Shown here one piece after another: positions 1-6,212 of a stretch of DNA of 6,965 nucleotides. Under the pieces are notes generated by a model. That model did no database searches and had not been told where the DNA came from. It saw nothing but the letters and a program-made list of their open reading frames with translations. The position numbers were made by a program, and so were the translations under genes. Numbering within the stretch: the first letter of the stretch is position 1; each line of letters opens with the position of its first letter. The stretch lies in assembly GCA_903830015.1 (NCBI GenBank), contig CAIKSH010000358.1, positions 1 through 6,965 of the forward strand, written 5' to 3'. The stretch comes from an uncultured Solirubrobacterales bacterium (lineage in GTDB: Bacteria > Actinomycetota > Thermoleophilia > Solirubrobacterales > Solirubrobacteraceae).

Positions 1-1238
1 CGCCGTCGCTCTTCGCCGACGTGGTCGACCACCTGGGGGCCGCCGGCCTGGCCGACCAGGGCCGCGTGGTGGTGGAGAAGCCGTTCGGCCGGGACCTGGC
101 CTCGGCCAGGGCGCTGAACTTGGCCCTTCACAAGGTCTTCCCCGAGGACCGCGTCTTTCGGATCGACCACTTCCTGGGCAAGGGGCCGGTCGACAACATC
201 CTCTTCTTCCGGTTCGCCAACGCCTTCCTGGAGCCGATCTGGAACCGCGACTACGTGCGCCAGGTCCAGATCACCATGGCCGAGGATTTCGACGTCTCCA
301 CCCGCGGCTCGTTCTACGACGGGGTCGGGGCGATCCGCGACGTGATCGAGAACCACCTCTTCCAGGTCCTCACCCTGATCATGATGGACCCGTTCGCCGC
401 CCACCGCGAGGACGCCGTCCGCCAGGAGAAGGCCCGGTTCCTGGAGGGGGTGCGGACCCTCACCAAGGCCAACGTGGTCCGCGGCCAGTACCAGGGCTAC
501 CGCCAGACCAAGGGCGTCAACCCGAAGTCGACGGTCGAGACCTACGCCGCGGTCAGGCTCCACGTGGACACCTGGCGCTGGGCCGACGTCCCGGTGATCA
601 TCCGCGCCGGCAAGTGCCTGCCGGTCACGGCGACCGAGTTCAACATCCAGCTCAAGAGGCCGCCGGAGAAGCTCTTCCCGGTCGAGCTGCCCTACGGCAA
701 CCGGATGCGCTTCCAGATCAACCCCGAGGTGGTGATCGCGCTGGAGCTCCAGAGCCGGGCGCCGTCGCTGGGCGACTTCGCGGTAACCGACATCGAGCTC
801 AACGCCGTGCGAACCCCGGTCCACCAGATCCCGCCCTACGAGCGGCTGCTCAGCGCGGCACTGCGCGGCGAGCACGACCTCTTCGCCAGCCAGGCGACGA
901 TCGAGGAGTCCTGGCGGATCGTCGACCCGATCCTCGACGACGCCACCCCGGTCTACCCGTACCGTCGCGGCTCCTGGGGCCCCAAGGAGGCCGACCGGCT
1001 CGTGCCGGCCGGGGGCTGGATCGACCCGGAGGTCCGCTCGGAGGCCGAACGGATGAAGGCGCAGGCCGAGGCCCGCAAGCTCGCCGCCGCCCAGATCGAC
1101 AAGACCGAGCCCAGGCGCAACGGCCGGGCCCGCAGCAAGGCCAAGGCCGCGCCGAAGAAGAAGGCGAAGCCCAAGACGAAGGCAAAGGCCGGCTCCAGGT
1201 CGCGCGCGAAGGCGACCGCCGGGAAAGGAAAGCGATGA
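1..1238 (+). CDS. zwf: Glucose-6-phosphate dehydrogenase, 5'-truncated by window edge
   Basis: Oxidises glucose 6-phosphate to 6-phosphogluconolactone with NAD(P)+, the entry step of the oxidative pentose phosphate pathway; cytosolic. The reading frame is open from base 3, before the first possible start (GTG at 21), and those upstream codons (PSLFAD) fit the family, so the true start and the N-terminal Rossmann fold (roughly 120-140 residues) lie left of the window. Counting from the codon at 21, I see the [11 protein letters not shown] segment (16-26), the substrate-binding RIDHFLGK motif (47-54) and the catalytic-base His in ENHLFQ (H112). The [12 protein letters not shown] region and a Trp/Pro-rich end of the domain follow. 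Two oddities are a Gly at residue 55, where the family nearly always has Glu (GKE), and a 45-residue basic tail (361-405). The stop overlaps the tal start by 4 nt. The identification is secure. Confidence 0.96.
   Translation, partial: PSLFADVVDHLGAAGLADQGRVVVEKPFGRDLASARALNLALHKVFPEDRVFRIDHFLGKGPVDNILFFRFANAFLEPIWNRDYVRQVQITMAEDFDVSTRGSFYDGVGAIRDVIENHLFQVLTLIMMDPFAAHREDAVRQEKARFLEGVRTLTKANVVRGQYQGYRQTKGVNPKSTVETYAAVRLHVDTWRWADVPVIIRAGKCLPVTATEFNIQLKRPPEKLFPVELPYGNRMRFQINPEVVIALELQSRAPSLGDFAVTDIELNAVRTPVHQIPPYERLLSAALRGEHDLFASQATIEESWRIVDPILDDATPVYPYRRGSWGPKEADRLVPAGGWIDPEVRSEAERMKAQAEARKLAAAQIDKTEPRRNGRARSKAKAAPKKKAKPKTKAKAGSRSRAKATAGKGKR
1101..1235 (+). other. Low-complexity Lys/Ala/Arg-rich C-terminal tail of Zwf
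   Basis: The last 45 residues of the zwf product contain 13 Lys, 7 Arg and only one Glu. They are interspersed with Ala, Gly, Pro and Ser ([21 protein letters not shown] composition), resembling histone H1-like or DNA/RNA-binding tails. The DNA is correspondingly A-richer than its surroundings (repeated AAG/GCC codons). It lies beyond the conserved G6PD fold and is preceded by a short helix-forming Glu/Ala/Arg segment. The frame stays open to a stop that overlaps tal, so a frameshift artefact is unlikely. The function is unknown; it is probably disordered and may bind nucleic acid or polyanions. Confidence 0.85.
1224..1229 (+). promoter_or_regulatory. Ribosome binding site for tal
   Basis: AAAGGA lies 5 nt before the tal ATG, inside the last codons of zwf. 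It supports ATG 1235 as the start rather than the much longer open frame that begins upstream. Confidence 0.6.
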
Positions 1239-2314
1239 ACCCGACCAAGGCACTCCACGGTGCCGGCCAGAGCCTCTGGCTGGACAACATCACCCGCACG
1301 ATCCTCGACGACGGGACGCTGGCCGGCTACATCGCCGACCTGGGGATCACCGGGCTGACCTCCAACCCGACGATCTTCGAGAAGGCGATCGAGGGCGGGG
1401 GCGCCTACGAGGAGCAGATCCACGCCTGCCACGAGCAGGGGCTCGGCGAGGAGGAGACCTTCTTCGAGATCGCCGTCGCCGACCTGCAGCGCGCGGCCGA
1501 CCTCTTCCTGCCCGCCTACGAGGCCAGCGGCACCGTCGACGGCTTCGTCTCGCTCGAGGTCTCTCCCGAGCTGGCCTACGACACCTCGAGCACGATCGAC
1601 CAGGCGGTCAGCCTCCACGGCAAGGCCGGTCGGCCGAACCTCTTCATCAAGATCCCGGGAACCCCGGAGGGGCTGCCGGCGATCGAGGAGGCGATCTATA
1701 ACGGCGTCCCGGTAAACGTGACCCTCCTGTTCTCGGCCGACCAGTACCTGGCCGCCGCCGAGGCCTACCACCAGGGCCTGGACCGCCGGATCGCCGAGGG
1801 CCTCTCGCCCGACGTGCGCTCGGTCGCCTCGGTCTTCATCAGCCGCTGGGACGTCGCCGCCAACGATGAGGTGCCCGAGGCGCTGCACAACAAGCTCGGG
1901 CTGGCCGTGGGCCGGGACTGCTACCGCGCCTACCGCGAGCTCCTGGATTCCGACCGCTTCCAGAAGATCGAGAGCGACGGCGGCCGGGCGCAGCGGCTCC
2001 TCTTCGCCAGCACGGGGACCAAGGACCCGAACGCCTCCGACATCCTCTACGTCGAGGGCCTGGCCGCGCCGAACACGGTCAACACGATGCCCGAGAACAC
2101 GCTGCTGGCCTACGCCGACCACGGCCCGGCCGACCCCGAGCTGCTCTCGCCCGACGGCGGCGACTGCACCGCGGTGATGCAGGAGTTCACCGACGCCGGA
2201 GTCGACCTGGATGCGCTGGCCGCCCGGCTGCAGTCCGAAGGTGCCGAGGCGTTCGTAAAGAGCTGGAAGTCGCTGATCGCCACGATCGCCTCCGAGCGCT
2301 CCGCGATCGGCTGA
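1235..2314 (+). CDS. tal: Transaldolase
   Basis: Transfers a dihydroxyacetone unit from sedoheptulose 7-phosphate to glyceraldehyde 3-phosphate, giving erythrose 4-phosphate and fructose 6-phosphate, in the non-oxidative pentose phosphate pathway; cytosolic. The product is 359 aa, typical of the actinobacterial/mycobacterial-type transaldolases and longer than E. coli TalB (317). Visible motifs in order are LWLDNI with the catalytic Asp (D17), [12 protein letters not shown] (N44), SLEVSP (E108), LFIKIPGT with the Schiff-base lysine K139, NVTLLFS (T163), SVFISRWD (S203) and a C-terminal [19 protein letters not shown] block. The frame is open far upstream, but homology begins at this ATG, which has a ribosome binding site. 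It overlaps zwf by 4 nt and pgi by 1 nt, so all three are probably one transcript. Fused Tal-Pgi proteins are known in other bacteria; here the two are separate proteins in different frames. Confidence 0.96.
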   Translation: MNPTKALHGAGQSLWLDNITRTILDDGTLAGYIADLGITGLTSNPTIFEKAIEGGGAYEEQIHACHEQGLGEEETFFEIAVADLQRAADLFLPAYEASGTVDGFVSLEVSPELAYDTSSTIDQAVSLHGKAGRPNLFIKIPGTPEGLPAIEEAIYNGVPVNVTLLFSADQYLAAAEAYHQGLDRRIAEGLSPDVRSVASVFISRWDVAANDEVPEALHNKLGLAVGRDCYRAYRELLDSDRFQKIESDGGRAQRLLFASTGTKDPNASDILYVEGLAAPNTVNTMPENTLLAYADHGPADPELLSPDGGDCTAVMQEFTDAGVDLDALAARLQSEGAEAFVKSWKSLIATIASERSAIG

Positions 2315-3966
2315 TGGCCTTCGAGGCGCCCTCCACGCCCCTCGACGAACTGCCGGCCTGGAAGGAGCTCCAGGCCCACGCCGACCAGCTGCGGGGCCGC
2401 TCCCTCGCCGACCTCTTCGCCGACGACCCCGGCCGCGAGGAGGCGATGCACATCGAGGCCGAGGGCATGTACTTCGACTTCGCCAAGCAGCGGGCCACCC
2501 CCGAGACGATCGGCCTGCTGGTCGAGCTGGCCCGCCAGGCAGGGCTGCCGGAGCGGATCGAGGCGATGTTCGCCGGCGAGAAGATCAACGTCTCCGAAGG
2601 GCGTTCGGTCCTCCACGTCGCCCTGCGGGCGCCGGAGGGGGAGAAGATCGACGACGCCTCGGGCCACGACGTCGTGCCGGACGTCCGCGAGGTGCTGGGC
2701 CGGATGGCCACCTTCTCCGACGAGGTGCGCTCGGGGGGATGGAAGGGCGCCACCGGGAAGCGGATCCGCAACGTGGTCAACATCGGCATCGGCGGCTCGG
2801 ACCTCGGCCCGGCGATGGCCACGATCGCCCTGACCGACTACACCGACCCCGAGATGCGCTTCGCCTTCGTCTCCAACATCGACGGCAGCGACTTCCACGA
2901 CAAGACCCGCCACTTCGACCCGGCCGAGACGCTCTTCATCGTCGTCTCCAAGACCTTCACCACGCTCGAGACCCTCACCAACGCCCGGACCGCGCGCGAC
3001 TGGATCGTCTCCGCCCTGGGCGAGGACGCCGTCGAGCGCCACTTCGTCGCCGTCTCGACCAACGAGAAGGGCGTGGAGGAGTTCGGGATCGACCCGGCCA
3101 ACATGTTCGGCTTCTGGGAGTGGGTGGGAGGCCGCTACTCGATGGACTCGGCGGTCGGCCTCTCGCTGATGGTGGCCATCGGGCCCGGGCGCTTCGACGA
3201 GATGCTCGCCGGCTTCCACGCCATGGACGAACACCTGCGCAGCGCGCCGCTGGAGAAGAACCTCCCGGTGATCTTCGGGCTGCTGAGTGTCTGGAACACC
3301 TCGGTCCTGGACTGCCCGACCGTCGCCGTGCTGCCCTACGCGCAGGAGCTCTCACGCTTTCCGGCCTACCTGCAGCAGCTCGAGATGGAGTCCAACGGCA
3401 AGCACGTGATGCTCGACGGCCAGCCGGTGCGCTGGGCCACGGCGCCGGTGCTGTGGGGCGAGCCGGGCACCAACGGCCAGCACGCCTTCTACCAGATGAT
3501 CCACCAGGGGACGGAGATCGTTCCCTCCGAGTTCATCGGCTTCAGCGAGCCGCTCCACCCGCTCGGCGAGCACCACGACATGCTGATCGCCAACATGTTC
3601 GCCCAGTCCGAGGCGCTGGCCTTCGGGCGCAGCGCCGAGGAGCTCGAGAAGGCGGGCAGCCCGCCGGAGCAGGTGGCCCACCGGGTCTGCGAGGGCGGCC
3701 GGCCCTCGACGACGATTCTCATCGACGGCCCGCTGACCCCGAGGGCGCTCGGCTCGCTGATCTCGCTCTACGAGCACCGCGTCCTCACCGAGGGGGTCTG
3801 CTGGGGCATCGACTCCTTCGACCAGTGGGGCGTCGAGCTGGGGAAGGTGCTGGCCACCAGGCTGATCGAGGAGCTGACCGAGCAGCAGCCCCCGCCGCCC
3901 GACCACGACGCCTCGACCGTCGCGCTGGTGCGCCGCTACCGCGGGCTGCGCGGCCGCGCAACCTGA
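2314..3966 (+). CDS. pgi: Glucose-6-phosphate isomerase
   Basis: Interconverts glucose 6-phosphate and fructose 6-phosphate, joining the products of Tal to the substrate of Zwf; cytosolic. The product is 550 aa, the normal length of the bacterial/eukaryotic PGI family. It shows two SIS-type sugar-phosphate domains: [11 protein letters not shown] (156-166) and SKTFTTLET (212-220) in the first, then the signature [13 protein letters not shown] (270-282). The catalytic residues are visible: E359 in MESNGK, H390 in [10 protein letters not shown], and K511 in the C-terminal signature [10 protein letters not shown]. The ATG shares its A with the tal stop (TGATG), and no separate Shine-Dalgarno is visible, so translation probably depends on termination-reinitiation from tal. 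The gene is convergent with a small minus-strand gene 18 nt downstream. Intact and confidently assigned. Confidence 0.97.
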   Translation: MAFEAPSTPLDELPAWKELQAHADQLRGRSLADLFADDPGREEAMHIEAEGMYFDFAKQRATPETIGLLVELARQAGLPERIEAMFAGEKINVSEGRSVLHVALRAPEGEKIDDASGHDVVPDVREVLGRMATFSDEVRSGGWKGATGKRIRNVVNIGIGGSDLGPAMATIALTDYTDPEMRFAFVSNIDGSDFHDKTRHFDPAETLFIVVSKTFTTLETLTNARTARDWIVSALGEDAVERHFVAVSTNEKGVEEFGIDPANMFGFWEWVGGRYSMDSAVGLSLMVAIGPGRFDEMLAGFHAMDEHLRSAPLEKNLPVIFGLLSVWNTSVLDCPTVAVLPYAQELSRFPAYLQQLEMESNGKHVMLDGQPVRWATAPVLWGEPGTNGQHAFYQMIHQGTEIVPSEFIGFSEPLHPLGEHHDMLIANMFAQSEALAFGRSAEELEKAGSPPEQVAHRVCEGGRPSTTILIDGPLTPRALGSLISLYEHRVLTEGVCWGIDSFDQWGVELGKVLATRLIEELTEQQPPPPDHDASTVALVRRYRGLRGRAT

Positions 3967-3981
3967 GCCGGCCGTCCCGGC
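3967..3981. terminator. Short GC hairpin between convergent genes (possible terminator)
   Basis: GCCGG / CCGGC form a perfect 5-bp inverted repeat with a 5-nt loop (CCGTC), directly after the pgi stop and within the 18-nt gap to the convergent small gene. It has no T-tract on either side. It may help separate the two transcripts, but in DNA this GC-rich the evidence is weak. Confidence 0.35.
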
Positions 3982-3984
3982 GGC

Positions 3985-4164
3985 CTAGATGTCGGTGCCG
4001 GGGATCCGGTGCTCTTCGAGGTAGCGCTGGTTCTCGCGCCGCTCGGCCATGGCCTGAACGGCGGCGAAGGCCACCAGCCCGGTGACCAGAGCCGGGAAGG
4101 CCACGAAGAAGACGCCGATCAGGCCGACGTCGACCCAGAACGCGTAGCTGGCAGCGGTCACCAT
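3985..4164 (-). CDS. Small single-pass membrane protein, unknown function
   Basis: A 59-aa product I do not recognise. Residues 1-8 are short and mostly uncharged. Residues ~9-39 form a long hydrophobic stretch (WVDVGLIGVFFVAFPALVTG and on through FAAVQ), broken by one Pro, consistent with one transmembrane helix or a tight hairpin. The last ~20 residues are highly charged (AERRENQRYLEEHR) and probably cytoplasmic. The open frame continues upstream to 4629, but that part is antisense to the methyltransferase and is a shadow. I chose ATG 4164 because a TATCTT -10 box sits 7 nt before it and the hydrophobic protein begins there. The gene is convergent with pgi and divergent from the methyltransferase. 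The evidence for a real gene is composition, a plausible promoter, and the way it fills an otherwise empty 250-bp gap. No function can be proposed. Confidence 0.66.
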   Translation of the reverse strand: MVTAASYAFWVDVGLIGVFFVAFPALVTGLVAFAAVQAMAERRENQRYLEEHRIPGTDI

Positions 4165-4171
4165 GGCCGCG

Positions 4172-4177
4172 AAGATA
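4172..4177 (-). promoter_or_regulatory. -10 box of the small membrane protein gene (leaderless)
   Basis: On the minus strand TATCTT (TANNNT consensus) lies 7 nt before ATG 4164. No Shine-Dalgarno is present. This spacing puts the transcription start at or next to the start codon, as in leaderless actinobacterial mRNAs. No convincing -35 element was found. Confidence 0.5.
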
Positions 4178-4206
4178 CCGAACCGGTCAGGCGTCTGGGC
4201 GCCCGG

Positions 4207-4212
4207 TAGGCT
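4207..4212 (+). promoter_or_regulatory. -10 box of the methyltransferase gene (leaderless)
   Basis: TAGGCT (TANNNT consensus) lies 6 nt before the GTG start at 4219, with no Shine-Dalgarno between. This predicts a transcript beginning at the start codon. It faces away from the minus-strand -10 box 29 nt to its left, forming a compact divergent promoter pair. The -35 match is weak. Confidence 0.5.
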
Positions 4213-4218
4213 CGCCGC

Positions 4219-4848
4219 GTGAACCGCCTGACCGCCCTGCTCTACGACCGGTTCCTGATGGGCGCGCCCCAGGAGGCTGGGCTCCAGGAGCTGCGCGAGA
4301 GGGCGCTGGCCCCGGCCCGCGGCGAGGTGCTGGAGGTCGGCGCGGGAACCGGCCTCAACCTCTCCGCCTACCCGCGCGAGGGGATAACCCGGCTGGTCTG
4401 CACCGAGCCCAGCCACGCCATGGCCCGCCAGATCGCCGCCAAGGCATCGCAGGCACCGGTGGCTCCCGAGGTCGTCGAGGCACCGGCGGCCCACCTCCCC
4501 TTCCCGGACGCGAGCTTCGACACGGTTACCGGAACGCTCGTCTTCTGCGAGGTCCCCGACCAGGCCGCAGCGCTGGCCGAGATCGCCCGCGTGCTGAGGC
4601 CCGGCGGCAGCTTCTGCTTCCTCGAGCACGTCCGCAGCGACGAGCCGGGGCTGGCCCGGCGCCAGGACCGCTGGGCGCCGGCGTGGCGGGCTATCTCCGG
4701 GGGCTGCAACTGCAACCGGACGACCCTCGGGGCGATCGAGGCCTCCCCGCTGGGGGTCGCCGAGGTGCAGGTCGAGCGCTTCCCGAAGGCCCCGTCGATC
4801 GTCCGTCCGGTCATCCTCGGCCGCGCCTCCCTGGCCGCCGCCGGGTAG
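4219..4848 (+). CDS. Class I SAM-dependent methyltransferase, METTL7/TMT1-like
   Basis: Predicted S-adenosylmethionine-dependent methyltransferase of 209 aa; the substrate is unknown. The Rossmann-type core shows motif I VLEVGAGTG (37-45), an acidic residue after strand 2 (CTEPSHAM, E63) for the SAM ribose, and DASFDTVTGTLVFCEVPD (97-114). The post-motif follows (AEIARVLRPGGSFCFLEHVRS, 120-140), as in the UbiE/Methyltransf_11 group. The C-terminal part (W..., GGCNCNRTTLGAIE at 161-174, then SIVRPVILGRA at 193-203) resembles the GC-x3-R-x-T and VRPHIxG features of METTL7/TMT1 enzymes, which in animals methylate thiols. That substrate is only an analogy here. The GTG start is supported by a leaderless -10 box and by homology starting at once (NRLTALLYDRF). 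There is no membrane anchor, unlike animal METTL7. A menaquinone- or lipid-type UbiE role is the alternative. It is probably a single-gene transcript, since a terminator follows. Confidence 0.85.
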   Translation: MNRLTALLYDRFLMGAPQEAGLQELRERALAPARGEVLEVGAGTGLNLSAYPREGITRLVCTEPSHAMARQIAAKASQAPVAPEVVEAPAAHLPFPDASFDTVTGTLVFCEVPDQAAALAEIARVLRPGGSFCFLEHVRSDEPGLARRQDRWAPAWRAISGGCNCNRTTLGAIEASPLGVAEVQVERFPKAPSIVRPVILGRASLAAAG

Positions 4849-4856
4849 GGAGCTGC

Positions 4857-4880
4857 GGGCCCGAAACGGCCCTTCTTTCT
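4857..4880 (+). terminator. Rho-independent-type terminator after the methyltransferase
   Basis: GGGCC and GGCCC pair as a 5-bp all-GC stem with a 6-nt loop (CGAAAC), followed at once by TTCTTTCT (6 T in 8). It begins 9 nt after the methyltransferase stop and ends where the regulator's promoter palindrome starts, separating the two transcription units. The T-tract is notable in this GC-rich sequence. Confidence 0.65.
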
Positions 4881-4898
4881 CCTACCTCGTTGGTAGGA
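4880..4898. promoter_or_regulatory. Palindromic operator candidate over the Rrf2/suf promoter
   Basis: TCCTACC and GGTAGGA form a perfect 7-bp inverted repeat around TCGTT. The right arm supplies most of the -10 box of the regulator gene, so a bound dimer would block RNA polymerase. Rrf2 proteins bind as dimers to such dyads, and autorepression is common in the family. That this Rrf2 protein is the ligand is inference from position. I do not recognise the motif as a published site. Confidence 0.6.
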
Positions 4899-4899
4899 T
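4894..4899 (+). promoter_or_regulatory. -10 box of the rrf2-suf operon
   Basis: TAGGAT (TANNNT) ends 8 nt before the ATG at 4908 with no Shine-Dalgarno between, so the regulator mRNA is probably leaderless or nearly so. No good -35 hexamer lies 16-18 nt upstream, where the preceding terminator's T-tract falls. Such a promoter may depend on an activator or on -10 contacts. Confidence 0.5.
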
Positions 4900-4907
4900 T
4901 AACCACG

Positions 4908-5399
4908 ATGATCTTCACCACCAAGGCCGAGTACGGGGTGCGGCTCCTGGTCGAACTGGGCCGCCAGGAAGGCGACGGGCCGGTGGCGCTGAAGGCGATC
5001 GCCGAGAGCGAGCGCCTGCCGCTCGCCTACCTGGAGCGGATCGTCGCGCTGCTCAAGCGGGCCGGGCTCGTGGAGAGCACCCGCGGGGCCCGTGGCGGCT
5101 ACCGCCTGGCCCGGGACCCGGCCGAGATCACCATGGACGAGGCGGTGCTGGCCCTCGAGGGAGAGGTCGCACCGATGTCCTGCTTCTACGACGACAGCTC
5201 CGGCGAGCGGGTCCTCTGCTCGCACGAGGGCGACTCGAAGGGCTGCGCCACCCGCGTGCTCTGGCTGCGCGTGCAGGGCGGCGTGTCGGAGGCGCTAGGC
5301 CGCACGACGCTGGCCGAGCTGGTGGCCTTTGCCGAGCGTGGGACCGTAGAACCGGTAGCCCCGGCCGGCGCCAAGCTGCCGCTCCACGACGCGGCCTGA
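4908..5399 (+). CDS. Rrf2-family transcriptional regulator (IscR-like, putative Fe-S sensor)
   Basis: A 163-aa DNA-binding protein that probably controls the suf operon it heads. The N-terminus (KAEYGVRLLVELG, 6-18) and the winged helix-turn-helix (VALKAIAESERLPLAYLERIVALLKRAGLVES, about 26-57; wing RGARGGYRLAR, 59-69) are typical of Rrf2. E43 falls where E. coli IscR has its DNA-recognition glutamate. Three cysteines (C92, C104, C113) lie in the cluster loop before the CATRVLW motif. IscR has C92, C98, C104 and then His107 in CLTHALW; here the loop is about 9 residues longer and the His is replaced by R116. E8 and H106 are possible alternative fourth ligands. The start is fixed by homology, since the open frame upstream to 4683 is a shadow of the methyltransferase gene. 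The gene is followed 33 nt later by sufC. The Rrf2 family is certain; the Fe-S ligand and targets are inferred. Confidence 0.93.
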   Translation: MIFTTKAEYGVRLLVELGRQEGDGPVALKAIAESERLPLAYLERIVALLKRAGLVESTRGARGGYRLARDPAEITMDEAVLALEGEVAPMSCFYDDSSGERVLCSHEGDSKGCATRVLWLRVQGGVSEALGRTTLAELVAFAERGTVEPVAPAGAKLPLHDAA

Positions 5400-5420
5400 G
5401 CCTCCGGAAGACAAGCGAAG

Positions 5421-5426
5421 AAGGGA
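5421..5426 (+). promoter_or_regulatory. Ribosome binding site for sufC
   Basis: AAGGGA, preceded by a purine-rich run (GCGAAG), lies 6 nt before the sufC ATG. It is one of only two clear Shine-Dalgarno-like sites in the window, which suits an internal gene of an operon whose first gene appears leaderless. Confidence 0.65.
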
Positions 5427-5432
5427 CCGAGA

Positions 5433-6212
5433 ATGGCTGAACTGGAAATCATCAACCTCCACGTGAGCGCCGCCGACAAGGAGATCCTGCGCGGCGTCGA
5501 CCTGAACGTCGAAGCCGGCGAGATCCACGCCCTGATGGGCCCGAACGGCTCCGGCAAGAGCACGCTGGCCAACGCGATCATGGGCAACCCGGCGCTCGAG
5601 GTCACCGAGGGGAAGATCATCTTCAAGGGCGAGGACATCACCGAGGCCAGCCCCGACGAGCGCTCGCGGCTCGGCCTCTTCATGGCCTTCCAGTACCCGG
5701 TGGCCATCCCCGGGGTAACGGTCACCAAGTACCTGCGGATGGTCATGAACGCCCACCGCGAGGCCCGCGGCGAGGAGGAGATCTCGCTCAAGGAGTTCCG
5801 CCAGACGGTCGAGCAGGCGATGGAGCTGACCAACGTGCCCAAGGAGTTCTCCTCGCGGTACCTCAACGACGGCTTCTCCGGCGGCGAGAAGAAGCGCCTG
5901 GAGATCCTCCAGCTGGCGCTCCAGAAGCCGGGCATCGCGGTCCTCGACGAGACCGACTCGGGCCTGGACATCGACGCGCTGAACGTCGTCTCCCGCGGGG
6001 TCAACACCGTCCGCGACGAGACCGGGATGGGCGTCCTGATCATCACCCACTACAAGCGGATCCTCGACCACGTCAAGCCCGACCGGGTCTCGATCATCGC
6101 CGACGGGCGGATCGTCAAGGAGGGCGGCCCCGAGCTGGTCGACCAGCTCGAGAGCGAGGGCTACGGCTGGATCACCGGCGACGAGGAGGCGGCCGAGCCG
6201 GCCTCCGCCTGA
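5433..6212 (+). CDS. sufC: SufC, ATPase of the SUF Fe-S cluster assembly machinery
   Basis: ABC-type ATPase (259 aa) that in the SUF pathway binds SufB/SufD and drives assembly of Fe-S clusters on the SufBCD scaffold; cytosolic, with no membrane domain. Motifs in order are Walker A GPNGSGKST (36-44), Q-loop FQYP (Q87), the SufC-type signature FSGGEKKR (148-155), Walker B IAVLDETDSGLDIDAL (168-183; D172, E173) with its D-loop, and the H-loop His (H206). The SufC-specific features YLNDGFSGGEKKR, VTVTKYLR and HYKRIL distinguish it from transporter ATPases. The start has a good ribosome binding site. It is the second gene of the rrf2-sufC-sufS unit and overlaps sufS by 1 nt (TGATG). The C-terminal ~10 residues are Glu/Ala-rich and unremarkable. 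sufB and sufD are not adjacent inside the window. Confidence 0.96.
   Translation: MAELEIINLHVSAADKEILRGVDLNVEAGEIHALMGPNGSGKSTLANAIMGNPALEVTEGKIIFKGEDITEASPDERSRLGLFMAFQYPVAIPGVTVTKYLRMVMNAHREARGEEEISLKEFRQTVEQAMELTNVPKEFSSRYLNDGFSGGEKKRLEILQLALQKPGIAVLDETDSGLDIDALNVVSRGVNTVRDETGMGVLIITHYKRILDHVKPDRVSIIADGRIVKEGGPELVDQLESEGYGWITGDEEAAEPASA

Noticed and set aside
614..1234. In-frame upstream extension of transaldolase (207 extra residues)
   Set aside because: It is antisense-like Arg/Gly/Pro-rich shadow of zwf in another frame. Transaldolase homology begins at ATG 1235, which has a ribosome binding site.
953..2122. Long minus-strand open frames opposite zwf, tal and pgi (also 2110-3234 and 3352-3906)
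   Set aside because: Long antisense frames are expected opposite high-GC3 coding DNA. The products are Val/Gly/Asp/Arg-rich without recognisable domains, and the plus-strand genes are unequivocal.
2739..4085. 448-residue plus-strand open frame overlapping pgi
   Set aside because: Extremely Arg/Ala/Pro/Gly-rich out-of-frame shadow of pgi that also runs over the convergent gap; no domain.
4009..4209. 66-residue plus-strand open frame in the pgi-methyltransferase gap
   Set aside because: Antisense to the small minus-strand gene, charged low-complexity product, no start signal. The minus-strand reading, with a membrane segment and a promoter, is the better explanation.
4165..4629. Upstream extension of the small membrane protein to 214 residues
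   Set aside because: This part is antisense to the methyltransferase gene and has shadow composition. The promoter and hydrophobic protein start at 4164.
5186..6071. Minus-strand frames opposite rrf2/sufC (258 and 286 residues)
   Set aside because: Shadows of strongly conserved plus-strand genes; no motifs.
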